A stretch of DNA of 39,827 nt, taken from contig DCRR01000009.1 of the NCBI GenBank assembly GCA_002325245.1, positions 111,634 to 151,460 of the forward strand. Direction: 5' to 3'. Positions 7,467 through 15,838 of the stretch are shown here, piece by piece (positions within the stretch are counted from its first letter, which is position 1; each line of letters starts with the position of its first letter). Origin of the DNA: Microbacteriaceae bacterium UBA1487 (GTDB taxonomy: Bacteria; Actinomycetota; Actinomycetes; Actinomycetales; Microbacteriaceae). A program made the position numbers and the translations under genes. Below the pieces are notes generated by a model. It saw only the letters and a list, made by a program, of their open reading frames with translations, was not told the origin of the DNA and did not search any database.

Positions 7467-8525
7467 TCAGCGCCCGTCGCGGGTCGCCGCCGCCCAGTCG
7501 TCGAGCTTCGCGGTCGCCGCCCCCGAGTCGATGGTCGCCGCGGCGACCGCGATCTTCTCGGCGAAGCGCTCGCGGATGTCGCGCTGGACCTGCGCGGGAT
7601 CCCGCGCCAGCTCCCACGACACCAGTCCCGCGGCCGCGTTCAGCACGACGATGTCGCGCACCGGTCCCGACTCGCCCGCCAGCACGGCGCGGGCGATGGC
7701 GGCGTTGTGAGCCGCATCCCCGCCCTTCAGGTCGTCGATGCGCGCGCGCGCGATGCCCAGGTCGGCAGGATCGAGGTCGTGCTCGTGCACCTCCCCCCGC
7801 GTCACCTCCCACAGATGACTGTGGCCTGTCGTCGTCAGCTCGTCGAGGCCGTCGTCGCCACGGAACACGAGGGCGGTCGCGCCGCGCGTGCGGAAGACTC
7901 CGACGAACAGCGGGACCTTCGCCAGGTCGGCGACACCGACCGCGGAGGCCTCGGGGCGCGCGGGGTTGCACAGCGGCCCGAGGAAGTTGAACACCGTCGG
8001 GATGCCGAGCTCGGCGCGGGTCGGCCCCGCGTGGCGGAAGCCCGGGTGGAACATGGCCGCGAAGGCAAAGCCGATGCCCTGCTCACGGAAGATCTCCGCG
8101 ACCCGCGCCGCGTCGATCGTGAGGTCCACCCCGAGGGCGGCCAGCACATCCGAGGAGCCGGAGGCCGAGCTCGCCGCCTTGTTCCCATGCTTCAAGACCT
8201 TCGCGCCGGACGCCGCAGCGACAATCGACGACATCGTCGAGACGTTCACCGTGCCGAAGCGGTCGCCGCCCGTCCCGACGATGTCCAGAGCGAGAGGCTC
8301 GATGTCGATGGGGGCGGCATTCGCCAGGATCGCGTCACGGAAACCCACGATCTCATCGACCGTCTCGCCCTTGGCGCGCAGCGCGACCAGGAAACCGGCG
8401 AGCTGGGCGGGGGTGCAGCGCCCCGCCATCACCTCCTCCATCGCCCAGGTGGCGTCGGCGATCGAGAGGTCTTCGCGGGCAAGAAGCCGGGTGATCAGGG
8501 TCGGCCAGGACGATTCGGTGGGCAT
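7467..8525 (-). CDS. trpD: Anthranilate phosphoribosyltransferase
   Basis: This 352-residue enzyme transfers phosphoribose from PRPP to anthranilate, the second step of tryptophan synthesis. It shows the PRPP-binding GTGGD motif, KHGNKAASSASGSSD and the metal-binding DDGLDE segment. ATG 8525 is chosen because a TACGAT -10 hexamer sits exactly 7 nt upstream, consistent with a leaderless mRNA; ATG 8534 would add three residues. The frame stays open far upstream through ctaE, but that part is antisense shadow. The gene is divergent from ctaE. No other trp genes are nearby. Confidence 0.95.
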   Translation of the reverse strand: MPTESSWPTLITRLLAREDLSIADATWAMEEVMAGRCTPAQLAGFLVALRAKGETVDEIVGFRDAILANAAPIDIEPLALDIVGTGGDRFGTVNVSTMSSIVAAASGAKVLKHGNKAASSASGSSDVLAALGVDLTIDAARVAEIFREQGIGFAFAAMFHPGFRHAGPTRAELGIPTVFNFLGPLCNPARPEASAVGVADLAKVPLFVGVFRTRGATALVFRGDDGLDELTTTGHSHLWEVTRGEVHEHDLDPADLGIARARIDDLKGGDAAHNAAIARAVLAGESGPVRDIVVLNAAAGLVSWELARDPAQVQRDIRERFAEKIAVAAATIDSGAATAKLDDWAAATRDGR

Positions 8526-8532
8526 GGCCAGC

Positions 8533-8538
8533 ATCGTA
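8533..8538 (-). promoter_or_regulatory. Candidate -10 box of trpD (leaderless)
   Basis: TACGAT on the minus strand fits the actinobacterial TANNNT -10 pattern and ends 7 nt before ATG 8525, so transcription would begin at or next to the start codon. No convincing -35 box is visible. Confidence 0.4.
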
Positions 8539-8618
8539 CCGGCGCAAACAAAGGAAAATTTCAGCGAAGTTGCCCCCGACAGGCCCCTGGATGGGAAAAC
8601 GCCGGGAACGATATCGGC

Positions 8619-8624
8619 CATAAT
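8619..8624 (+). promoter_or_regulatory. Candidate -10 box of ctaE-qcrCAB (leaderless)
   Basis: CATAAT lies 6 nt before the GTG start of ctaE, where a -10 box would place the first transcribed base on the start codon. No ribosome-binding sequence precedes the GTG, which agrees with leaderless translation. The -35 region is weak. Confidence 0.45.
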
Positions 8625-8630
8625 GGTCGG

Positions 8631-9266
8631 GTGACTAGTTCGTCTGTTTCCAGCCCGCCCGCCATGACGGCGATCAACCGGCCGAACACCGCTCAGGTCG
8701 GCACGATCGTGTGGCTGGGCAGCGAGGTCATGTTCTTCGCTGGCCTGTTCGCCATCTACTTCACGCTGCGCTCGGTGTCGCCCGAGCTGTGGGCGGAGCA
8801 GTCGGACAAGCTCAACATCACCTTCTCGCTGATCAACACGATCATCCTCGTGTCGTCGTCGTTCACCTGCCAGGCCGGCGTCTTCGCCGCCGAGCGCCTG
8901 CAGGCCCGCCGCACCGGCGGCCCCTGGCAGTTCTGGAAGTGGGGCACGGTCGAGTGGTTCTACGCCACGTTCGTGCTCGGCGCGATCTTCATCGTCGGCC
9001 AGGTCTACGAGTACGCCCAGCTCGTCACCGAGCACATCGGATTCCAGACCGACTCGTACAGCTCGGCCTTCTACTTCGCGACCGGATTCCACGGTCTGCA
9101 CGTGACCGGCGGTCTCATCGCCTTCCTCCTCGTGATCGGCCGCATCTTCGCGGCCAAGCACTTCACGCACAAGGAAGCCGGGAGCGCGATCGTCGTGTCG
9201 TACTACTGGCACTTCGTTGACGTGGTGTGGATCGGCCTGTTCCTCGTCATCTACGTCCTCCGCTAA
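8631..9266 (+). CDS. ctaE: Cytochrome c oxidase subunit III
   Basis: This 211-residue membrane protein is subunit III of the aa3-type oxidase, a five-helix stabilising subunit. Family segments include TIVWLGSEVMFFAGLFAIYF at the first helix, ATGFHGLHVTGG and the ending YYWHFVDVVWIGLFLVIY. GTG 8631 is the start (VTSSSVSSPP); the frame is open further upstream but there it overlaps the trpD promoter region. It is the first gene of ctaE-qcrC-qcrA-qcrB, the arrangement that in Actinobacteria accompanies a bcc-aa3 supercomplex. Confidence 0.95.
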   Translation: MTSSSVSSPPAMTAINRPNTAQVGTIVWLGSEVMFFAGLFAIYFTLRSVSPELWAEQSDKLNITFSLINTIILVSSSFTCQAGVFAAERLQARRTGGPWQFWKWGTVEWFYATFVLGAIFIVGQVYEYAQLVTEHIGFQTDSYSSAFYFATGFHGLHVTGGLIAFLLVIGRIFAAKHFTHKEAGSAIVVSYYWHFVDVVWIGLFLVIYVLR

Positions 9267-9307
9267 ACCGCCGACTCGACCTGCCCAGAACGGAACGCAC
9301 CGCAATC

Positions 9308-10117
9308 ATGGCGAACTCCGCATCCGCCCCGCTCCGCCGCACCCGCGCCACGGGTCGCCGCTCCCCGCTCGCCTCCGTGGCGCTGCTCGTGATCGGCCTC
9401 GTTGCGACCGGTGGCGCCTACGCGGCCTTCACGTCCAGCGCGACCGCGCAGTCCACCGCGTCGGTGGAAGCACTCGTCAACGAGGGCGAGAAGCTCTTCA
9501 TCGCCAACTGCGCCAGCTGCCACGGCCTGAGCGCCGAGGGAACCGACAACGCGCCGACCCTGATCGGCGTGGGCGCCGCTTCCGTCGACTTCCAGGTCGG
9601 CACCGGCCGCATGCCGATGGCCGCGAGCGGCCCGCAGGCCGAGGTCAAGCCGGTTCAGTTCACCGATGAGCAGATCGCCGCGCTCGCCGCGTACGCCGCG
9701 AGCCTCGCCCCGGGCCCGTCGATCCCCTCGGCCGAATATCTCACGGGCGAGGGCGACGTCGCGAACGGCGCCGAGCTCTTCCGAATCAACTGCGCCATGT
9801 GCCACAACGTGGCCGGCGCCGGCGGTGCGCTCACCGAGGGCAAGTACGCCCCCAGCCTGCAGGACATCGACCCCGTCCACGTCTACGAGGCGATGGTGAC
9901 CGGTCCGCAGAACATGCCCGTGTTCAGCGACCTCAACATCACCCCCGAGGACAAGGCCGACATCATCTCGTACCTCGCCTACCTCGACGACAACCCGTCG
10001 GCCGGTGGGCTCAACCTCGGCAGCCTGGGCCCGGTCTCCGAGGGCCTGTTTGTCTGGATCTTCGTGCTGGGTTCCATCGTCGCGATCACCGTGTGGCTGA
10101 CCGCACGCTCCAACTAG
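9308..10117 (+). CDS. qcrC: Diheme cytochrome c of the bc1 complex (QcrC)
   Basis: This 269-residue membrane-anchored protein carries two c-type hemes that pass electrons from the Rieske centre to the aa3 oxidase. Heme-binding motifs are CASCH (C68, C71, H72) and CAMCH (C162, C165, H166). An N-terminal signal/anchor helix (about 21-45) directs the domains outside the membrane, and a C-terminal helix (GLFVWIFVLGSIVAITVWLT) anchors the end. Fusing two cytochrome domains in one subunit replaces a soluble cytochrome c in Actinobacteria. The start ATG is at 9308, about 40 nt after ctaE. Confidence 0.96.
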   Translation: MANSASAPLRRTRATGRRSPLASVALLVIGLVATGGAYAAFTSSATAQSTASVEALVNEGEKLFIANCASCHGLSAEGTDNAPTLIGVGAASVDFQVGTGRMPMAASGPQAEVKPVQFTDEQIAALAAYAASLAPGPSIPSAEYLTGEGDVANGAELFRINCAMCHNVAGAGGALTEGKYAPSLQDIDPVHVYEAMVTGPQNMPVFSDLNITPEDKADIISYLAYLDDNPSAGGLNLGSLGPVSEGLFVWIFVLGSIVAITVWLTARSN

Positions 10118-10158
10118 CGACCAACCGCACACGAACTCGCACTACGAAAGGGAAACGC

Positions 10159-11220
10159 ATGGCAGAGCAGGACAGCGCCGATACCGGCACCGCTGTCGAG
10201 AAGCACGAGGCGCCCACGGCGGCCTCCGGGACTGCCGTCGTCAGCTCGGACCGCGTGGAGAACCCCGGCTTCGAGCCGCACCGCCCGCGTGTCTCCGACC
10301 TCTCGCCCGAGAAGGAGAAGCAGAACGAGCGCCGCGTCGCCGGCCTGTTCTTCGCCTCGATGATCGGAGCCGTCGGATCGATCGTCGCGTACATCGCCAT
10401 CCCGTTCGAGGCCGGCGACCCTGCCTCGGTGCAGCTCAGCAACATGCTGATCGGCCTCGGCATCGCGCTGTCGATGCTCGGCATCGGCTTCGGTGCGATC
10501 CACTGGGCGAAGTCGCTCATGGCCAACGAGCACGCGGTCGAGCAGCGGCACCCGGTGCGCGGCACCGAGGAGACGCGCGCCCGCGCGGTGGAGATCTTCC
10601 AGCTCGGCAACAAGGAGTCCGGCTTCACCCGCCGCAAGCTCATCCGCAACTCGCTCATCGGCGCGCTGGCGATCTTCCCGCTGCCCGCCGTGGTGCTCTT
10701 CCGCGGCCTGGCTCCGGATGAGGACCCAGTCGAGCTGTTCAAGCACACCATGTGGGATGAGGGCGTGCGCCTGACGCGCGACCCCGACGGCACGCCGATC
10801 AGGGCCGCCGATGTGACCATCGGCTCCGCCTTCCACGTGATCCCCGAGGGCCTCAACGAGTCCTCGCACAAGCTCGAGGAGAAGGCCAAGGCGGCCGTGC
10901 TTCTCATGCGCCTCAAGCCCGAGGACCTCACGGTCTCCACGGGTCGCGAGGACTGGAACTACCAGGGCATCGTCGCGTACTCGAAGATCTGCACCCACGT
11001 CGGCTGCCCGGTCGCGCTCTACGAGCAGCAGACCCACCACCTGCTGTGCCCGTGCCACCAGTCGCAGTTCGACATCAAGCGCGAAGCCGAGGTCATCTTC
11101 GGCCCGGCCAAGCGTGCGCTTCCGCAACTGCCCATCACCGTTGACGCCGAGGGCTACCTGGTCGCGCGCAGCGACTTCACCGAGCCCGTTGGCCCGAGCT
11201 TCTGGGAGCGCTCGCTGTGA
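10159..11220 (+). CDS. qcrA: Rieske iron-sulfur subunit of the bc1 complex
   Basis: This 353-residue subunit carries the 2Fe-2S Rieske cluster that takes electrons from quinol. Ligands are C278 and H280 in CTHVGC and C297 and H300 in CPCHQSQF; C283 and C299 would form the usual disulfide. The N-terminal half has the three membrane helices typical of the actinobacterial form (near residues 57-78, 95-115 and 165-185), where most bacteria have one. AAAGGGA precedes the start ATG. Its stop overlaps the qcrB start by 4 nt (GTGA). Confidence 0.96.
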   Translation: MAEQDSADTGTAVEKHEAPTAASGTAVVSSDRVENPGFEPHRPRVSDLSPEKEKQNERRVAGLFFASMIGAVGSIVAYIAIPFEAGDPASVQLSNMLIGLGIALSMLGIGFGAIHWAKSLMANEHAVEQRHPVRGTEETRARAVEIFQLGNKESGFTRRKLIRNSLIGALAIFPLPAVVLFRGLAPDEDPVELFKHTMWDEGVRLTRDPDGTPIRAADVTIGSAFHVIPEGLNESSHKLEEKAKAAVLLMRLKPEDLTVSTGREDWNYQGIVAYSKICTHVGCPVALYEQQTHHLLCPCHQSQFDIKREAEVIFGPAKRALPQLPITVDAEGYLVARSDFTEPVGPSFWERSL

Positions 11221-12842
11221 CCGTCCAGACCGAATCCCCCGCGACCACGAGCGAGGCGCAGACACCCGGCACCGGGATGCGCTTCACCAACTGGGCTGCG
11301 AACTACATCGACGAGCGCACCAGCATCTCGGGCGCCGTCAAGGAGTTCGGCCGCAAGGTCTTCCCCGACCACTGGTCGTTCGAACTCGGCCAGGTCGCGC
11401 TCTACAGCTTCGTCACGATCCTGATCTCGGGAACCTTCCTGACGTTCTTCTTCCAGGCGTCGATGGCCGAGGTCCACTACGACGGCTCGTACGTTCCGCT
11501 CAAGGGCCTCGAGATGTCGGCGGCCATGGCGTCGACGCTCGACATCAGCTTCGACATCCGCGGTGGCCTTCTGATGCGTCAGATCCACCACTGGGCTGCG
11601 CTGCTGTTCGTCGCCGCGATCGGCCTGCACATGCTCCGCGTGTTCTTCACTGGCGCGTTCCGCAAGCCGCGCGAGATCAACTGGGTGATCGGCTTCGTGC
11701 TGTTCATCCTCGCGATGGGTGAGGGCTTCACCGGCTACTCGCTCCCCGACGACCTGCTCTCGGGCAACGGCCTGCGCATCATCGACGGCCTGCTCAAGGG
11801 AATCCCGATCGTCGGAACCTGGATCTCGTACCTGCTGTTCGGCGGCGAGTTCCCCGGCTTCGACATCGTCGGGCGCCTCTACGTGCTGCACATCCTGATC
11901 CTTCCGGCGATCCTGGTTGCCGCACTTGGCGTGCACCTGATCCTCGTGGTGGTCAACAAGCACACGCAGTTCGCTCGCCCCGGCAGCACCAACGACAACG
12001 TCGTCGGCGAGCCGATCATGCCCGTGTACGCGGCCAAGGGTGCCGGGTTCTTCTTCATCATCTTCGGCGTGATCGCCCTCACGGCCTCGTTGGTGACGAT
12101 CAACCCGATCTGGAACTACGGTCCGTATGACCCCTCCCCCGTCTCGGCGGGTACGCAGCCCGACTGGTACATCGGCTTCGCCGATGGCGCTCTGCGCCTC
12201 GTGCCGCCGGGGTGGGAGTTCGTGATCTTCGGCTTCACGCTGTCGCTCAACATCCTCGTGCCGGTGCTGGTGATGGTCGTCTTCATCGTCCTGGTCATGC
12301 TCTACCCGTTCTTCGAGGCCTGGGTGACCGGCGACAAGCGCGAGCACCACATCACGCAGCGTCCGCGCAACGCCCCGACCCGCACCGCGATCGGCGCCGC
12401 CGGCGTGACGTTCTACGCCGTCATGTGGGCCGCCGCGAGCTCCGACCTCATCGCCACGCACTTCAAGCTGTCGATCGAGTCGGTCACCTACGCCCTGCAG
12501 GCTCTGCTGATCCTCGGCCCGATCGTCGCCTACATCGTGACGAAGCGGATCTGCCTCGGACTGCAGAAGAAGGATCGCGAGATCGCGCTGCACGGTTTCG
12601 AGTCCGGACGGATCGTCCGCCTGCCCGGCGGCGAGTACGTCGAGGTGCACGAGCAGCTCTCGGACTACGAGCGCTGGAAGCTCGTCAGCTACGACGACTA
12701 CCAGCCGCTCATGCTCCGCCCGAACAAGCGCGGCAAGATCACGGTGAGCGAGCGTGCTCGCGCCGCGGTGTCGCGCTGGTTCTTCGAAGACCGCATCGCG
12801 CCGGTCTCGAAGAGCGAGATCGAGGCCTCGAAGCACCACTGA
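11217..12842 (+). CDS. qcrB: Cytochrome b subunit of the bc1 complex
   Basis: This 541-residue membrane protein holds two b hemes and the quinol sites. Candidate heme ligands are H124/H125 with H138 in RQIHHWAALLF...GLHMLRVF, and H225 with H240 in HILILP...GVHLILVV. The C-terminal extension of over 100 residues beyond the core helices is typical of actinobacterial QcrB. It starts at GTG within the GTGA overlap with qcrA, indicating coupled translation. A GC-rich hairpin 16 nt after the stop ends the operon. Confidence 0.97.
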   Translation: MTVQTESPATTSEAQTPGTGMRFTNWAANYIDERTSISGAVKEFGRKVFPDHWSFELGQVALYSFVTILISGTFLTFFFQASMAEVHYDGSYVPLKGLEMSAAMASTLDISFDIRGGLLMRQIHHWAALLFVAAIGLHMLRVFFTGAFRKPREINWVIGFVLFILAMGEGFTGYSLPDDLLSGNGLRIIDGLLKGIPIVGTWISYLLFGGEFPGFDIVGRLYVLHILILPAILVAALGVHLILVVVNKHTQFARPGSTNDNVVGEPIMPVYAAKGAGFFFIIFGVIALTASLVTINPIWNYGPYDPSPVSAGTQPDWYIGFADGALRLVPPGWEFVIFGFTLSLNILVPVLVMVVFIVLVMLYPFFEAWVTGDKREHHITQRPRNAPTRTAIGAAGVTFYAVMWAAASSDLIATHFKLSIESVTYALQALLILGPIVAYIVTKRICLGLQKKDREIALHGFESGRIVRLPGGEYVEVHEQLSDYERWKLVSYDDYQPLMLRPNKRGKITVSERARAAVSRWFFEDRIAPVSKSEIEASKHH

Positions 12843-12857
12843 TCCGCATCGCGAACG

Positions 12858-12890
12858 ACGCCCGCGCGCTCCTCACGGAGCCGCGGGCGT
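12858..12890 (+). terminator. Terminator of ctaE-qcrCAB
   Basis: ACGCCCGCG (12858-12866) pairs perfectly with CGCGGGCGT (12882-12890), followed by TGTCGTCT. The hairpin lies 16 nt after the qcrB stop and fits an intrinsic terminator with a weak T-rich tail. Confidence 0.65.
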
Positions 12891-13225
12891 TGTCGTCTGC
12901 GGGGCCTCGGTCTCGCCTGCGACGCGGACGTCCGCGTGCGCACGCCCTCCGCCGGTGCTCCCCCAGGCGCAGCGGCCCGGGTCGCTGACAGCGCGACCCG
13001 CTTGGACGCAGCAGCGACGCCGAGCCGCGGCAGCGCGCCACGTGACCGCGGCAGTGAAGCCCGGGCGCGCCCGCGCCAGTTGTGTGCAGGTGCTGTGGGC
13101 GGCGCGCGCTGCGAGATCACCGCTGAGGTCAGCGCGGAGCACCCGCTCCCCGCACCAGGTCACTGGGCTCACTGAGCTCACTGCGCCGTAGGGGCAAGAC
13201 CTCTGTGCGGCCGCGGGGCTGGAGC
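12891..13225. other. Non-coding gap between qcrB and the GNAT gene
   Basis: About 335 bp between the qcrB terminator and the convergent acetyltransferase gene hold no credible gene; short open frames here have no ribosome site and read as arginine/alanine-rich noise. It contains a 16-bp perfect palindrome (ACGCGGAC-GTCCGCGT, 12922-12937) and three tandem 9-mers (13160-13186). I see no RNA gene fold that I recognise. Confidence 0.6.
13160..13186. repeat. Three tandem copies of a 9-bp unit
   Basis: TCACTGGGC, TCACTGAGC and TCACTGCGC lie end to end, differing only at the seventh base. The repeat is in the non-coding gap about 40 bp beyond the end of the GNAT gene. Its meaning is unknown; it may be simple slippage. 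Confidence 0.7.
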
Positions 13226-13645
13226 CTAGAAGAACCGCCGCATGTACTCGGCGCTCTCGTGGAAGCCGAGACGGTCGTAGAAGCCGCCCGCGCGCCGACT
13301 CGCGACCGTGAGCTGGGTGACGCCCCGCTCGGCACAGGCGGCCTCCACGGCGCGCACGAGCGCGGTGCCGTGGTCGCGACCCCGCGCCTGCTCGTCGACG
13401 ACGATCTCCTGCAGCTGGGCCGACGGGCCGTTGGTGGACAGCAGCGGCACGACGGTCGTCAGGGCGTAGCCCTCGACGTCCCCCTCCTCGCCCGTGGCGA
13501 CCAGCAGGATGACCGGATCCTCACCCGAGAAATAGCGGTCCCAGGTCTGGTCGAACGCGCCGCGTTCCAGCGGAATGGCGTGCGACAGCTGACCGACGAG
13601 CCGAAAGACGGACTCGCGGTCTTCGTTGACGGCGACGCGGATCAT
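13226..13645 (-). CDS. GNAT-family N-acetyltransferase
   Basis: This 139-residue single-domain acetyltransferase moves an acetyl group from acetyl-CoA to an unknown amine. The acetyl-CoA loop is EIVVDEQARGRDHGTALV (RGRDHG replaces the common Q/RxxGxG/A). The C-terminal GFYDRLGFHESAEYMRR matches the family's YxxLGF ending. It begins 6 nt after the ctaF stop, so it probably rides on the ctaC-ctaD-ctaF transcript, though no functional link is evident. The substrate cannot be predicted. Confidence 0.85.
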   Translation of the reverse strand: MIRVAVNEDRESVFRLVGQLSHAIPLERGAFDQTWDRYFSGEDPVILLVATGEEGDVEGYALTTVVPLLSTNGPSAQLQEIVVDEQARGRDHGTALVRAVEAACAERGVTQLTVASRRAGGFYDRLGFHESAEYMRRFF

Positions 13646-13651
13646 GGGGTC

Positions 13652-14113
13652 CTAGCGGGCGAAGTTTCCGCGGTAGTACTCGTAGTTCCATCCGACGATG
13701 CCGATCACGGCGATCGGTCCGCCGATGAGAGCGATCCAGACGCCCACCGCGAGACCGAGGAACACCAGCGCGACACCGACTGACAGCACCAGCGGCCACC
13801 AGCTCCAGGGGCTGAAGTGACCCATCTCCGGGTCGGCGTCGTCGATGAGAGCGTCGTCGCGGTCTTCGGGCAGCTCGCCGCCCGTCGACTTGCGAAGAAG
13901 CCCCACATAGAAGGCCAGGAACGTCGCCAGGATCGACGACAGGGTGAGCCCCACCGTGCCGACCCACTCGGGCTGGGCGGCGAGCTCGGCGTTCGTGCCG
14001 GGGCCGACGATCTGCGGGGCCGAGGCATCCGCCATCGTCCACAGGGCGTAGACGACCGCCGAGATGCCGAAGAACAGGCTCAGCAGCCAGAAGATCGCGT
14101 AATTGGCGCGCAT
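13652..14113 (-). CDS. ctaF: Cytochrome c oxidase subunit IV (actinobacterial)
   Basis: This 153-residue membrane protein has four predicted helices: near 5-25, 52-72, and two in the C-terminal part (WPLVLSVGVALVFLGLAVGV and IGGPIAVIGIVGWNYEYY). It matches the small actinobacteria-specific CtaF subunit of the aa3 oxidase. The ending NYEYYRGNFAR fits the family. It starts 3 nt after the ctaD stop, with AAGGTCAAG inside the ctaD end as a ribosome site. Confidence 0.92.
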   Translation of the reverse strand: MRANYAIFWLLSLFFGISAVVYALWTMADASAPQIVGPGTNAELAAQPEWVGTVGLTLSSILATFLAFYVGLLRKSTGGELPEDRDDALIDDADPEMGHFSPWSWWPLVLSVGVALVFLGLAVGVWIALIGGPIAVIGIVGWNYEYYRGNFAR

Positions 14114-14116
14114 GGG

Positions 14117-15838
14117 TTACTTGACCTTCCCGTCAGCAACGTCGATCACCGGGGCGTCGGGGGCGTCCTTCGCCGGCCCGACACCGAGAGCCACACCCAC
14201 CTCGGGGTGGTGCAGGTCGAATGCCGGAGACTCGGAACGAATCCGCGGGATCGAGGTGAAGTTGTGGCGCGGCGGCGGGCACGAGGTCGCCCACTCGAGC
14301 GACCGGGAGTTGCCCCACGGGTCGTCGACGGTGACCTTCGGCGCCTTGCGGGCCGTGATCCACACGTTGTAGGCGAACGGCAGCATCGAGGCGGCGAGCA
14401 GGAACGCGCCGATCGTCGAGACCTCGTTCATCCAGGTGAAGCCATCCTCGGGCAGATACGACGCATAGCGTCGCGGCATACCTTCAACACCGAGCCAGTG
14501 CTGAACAAGGAAGGTCGTGTGGAAGCCGATGAACAGCAGCCAGAAGTGAATCTTGCCGAGGCGCTCGTTGAGCATCTTCCCCGTCCACTTCGGCCACCAG
14601 AAGTAGAAGCCGCTGAACATGGCGAACACGACCGTGCCGAAGACGACGTAGTGGAAGTGCGCGACGACGAAGTAGGAGTCCGAGACGTGGAAGTCGAGCG
14701 GCGGGCTCGCCAGGATGACGCCCGTCAGACCACCGAAGGTGAAGGTGACGAGGAAGCCCAGGGCCCAGATCATCGGGGTCTCGTAGGTCACAGATCCGCG
14801 CCACATGGTGCCGACCCAGTTGAAGATCTTCACACCCGTCGGCACGGCGATGAGCATCGTCATCAGGGCGAACCAGGGCAGAAGGACCGAACCGGTGACG
14901 TACATGTGGTGCGCCCAGACCGTGACCGACAGCGCCGCGATGGCGATCGTCGCGTAGACGAGCGTCTTGTAGCCGAAGATCGGCTTGCGGCTGAAGACCG
15001 GAAGCACCTCGCTCACGATGCCGAAGAACGGCAGCGCGATGATGTACACCTCAGGATGTCCGAAGAACCAGAACAGGTGCTGCCAGAGGATCGTTCCGCC
15101 GTTCGCGGGATCCAGCAGATGGGACTCGAACACGCGGTCGGCACCGAGGGCGAAGAGCCCCGCCGCGAGGACGGGGAACGCGAGGAGCACCAGGATCGAG
15201 GTGACGAGCGTGTTCCAGGTGAAGATCGGCATCCGGAACATCGTCATGCCGGGCGCACGCATCGTGATGATCGTGGTGATGAAGTTGACGGCACCGAGGA
15301 TCGTTCCGAAACCGCTGAGCGCGAGGCCGAAGACCCAGAGGTTTCCACCGAGACCCGGGCTGAAGGTCGTGCTCGACAGCGGCGTGTAGGCCGTCCAGCC
15401 GAAGCCCGCCGCACCCTGCGGGGTGAAGAAGCCGGCGACCGCGATGAGCGAGCCGAAGCTGTAGAACCAGTATGCGAGCGCGTTCAGTCGCGGGAACGCG
15501 ACGTCAGGCGCGCCGATCTGCAGCGGCATCACGACGTTGGCGAAACCGGCGAACAGCGGCGTCGCGAACATCAGCAGCATGATCGTGCCGTGCATGGTGA
15601 ACAGCTGGTTGTACTGCTCGTTTGACTGCACCAGGTCGACCCCGGGCGTGAAGAGCTCAGCGCGGATGACGAGCGCGAGCACGCCGCCGATCAGGAAGTA
15701 GATGAACGAGGTGATCAGGTACAGGTACCCGATCGTCTTGTGGTCGGTGGTGGTGATCCACTTGACGAAGACGTTGCCCTTGCGCTCGACAGAAGGCGTT
15801 CCGACCGTCGACGTCGGAGTTGCAGTCGCGGTGCTCAT
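14117..15838 (-). CDS. ctaD: Cytochrome c oxidase subunit I
   Basis: This 573-residue catalytic subunit of the aa3 oxidase reduces oxygen to water and pumps protons. Heme a is bound by H83 (MHGTIM) and H396 (HFHYV). H394 is the heme a3 ligand. CuB is bound by H261, H310 and H311, and Y265 is the tyrosine cross-linked to a copper ligand (GHPEVY). E263 is the D-channel glutamate. Twelve membrane helices are expected. The start codon shares one base with the ctaC stop (TGATG). Reading order on the minus strand is ctaC-ctaD-ctaF. Confidence 0.98.
   Translation of the reverse strand: MSTATATPTSTVGTPSVERKGNVFVKWITTTDHKTIGYLYLITSFIYFLIGGVLALVIRAELFTPGVDLVQSNEQYNQLFTMHGTIMLLMFATPLFAGFANVVMPLQIGAPDVAFPRLNALAYWFYSFGSLIAVAGFFTPQGAAGFGWTAYTPLSSTTFSPGLGGNLWVFGLALSGFGTILGAVNFITTIITMRAPGMTMFRMPIFTWNTLVTSILVLLAFPVLAAGLFALGADRVFESHLLDPANGGTILWQHLFWFFGHPEVYIIALPFFGIVSEVLPVFSRKPIFGYKTLVYATIAIAALSVTVWAHHMYVTGSVLLPWFALMTMLIAVPTGVKIFNWVGTMWRGSVTYETPMIWALGFLVTFTFGGLTGVILASPPLDFHVSDSYFVVAHFHYVVFGTVVFAMFSGFYFWWPKWTGKMLNERLGKIHFWLLFIGFHTTFLVQHWLGVEGMPRRYASYLPEDGFTWMNEVSTIGAFLLAASMLPFAYNVWITARKAPKVTVDDPWGNSRSLEWATSCPPPRHNFTSIPRIRSESPAFDLHHPEVGVALGVGPAKDAPDAPVIDVADGKVK

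Noticed and set aside
7467..9305. Apparent trpD protein with a 250-residue N-terminal extension
   Set aside because: The extension is antisense to ctaE and has no homology; a normal-length TrpD starts at 8525 behind a promoter-like hexamer.
12936..13175. Short open frame in the gap after qcrB
   Set aside because: No ribosome site, A/R/G-rich composition, and overlapping open frames in other phases; nothing supports translation.
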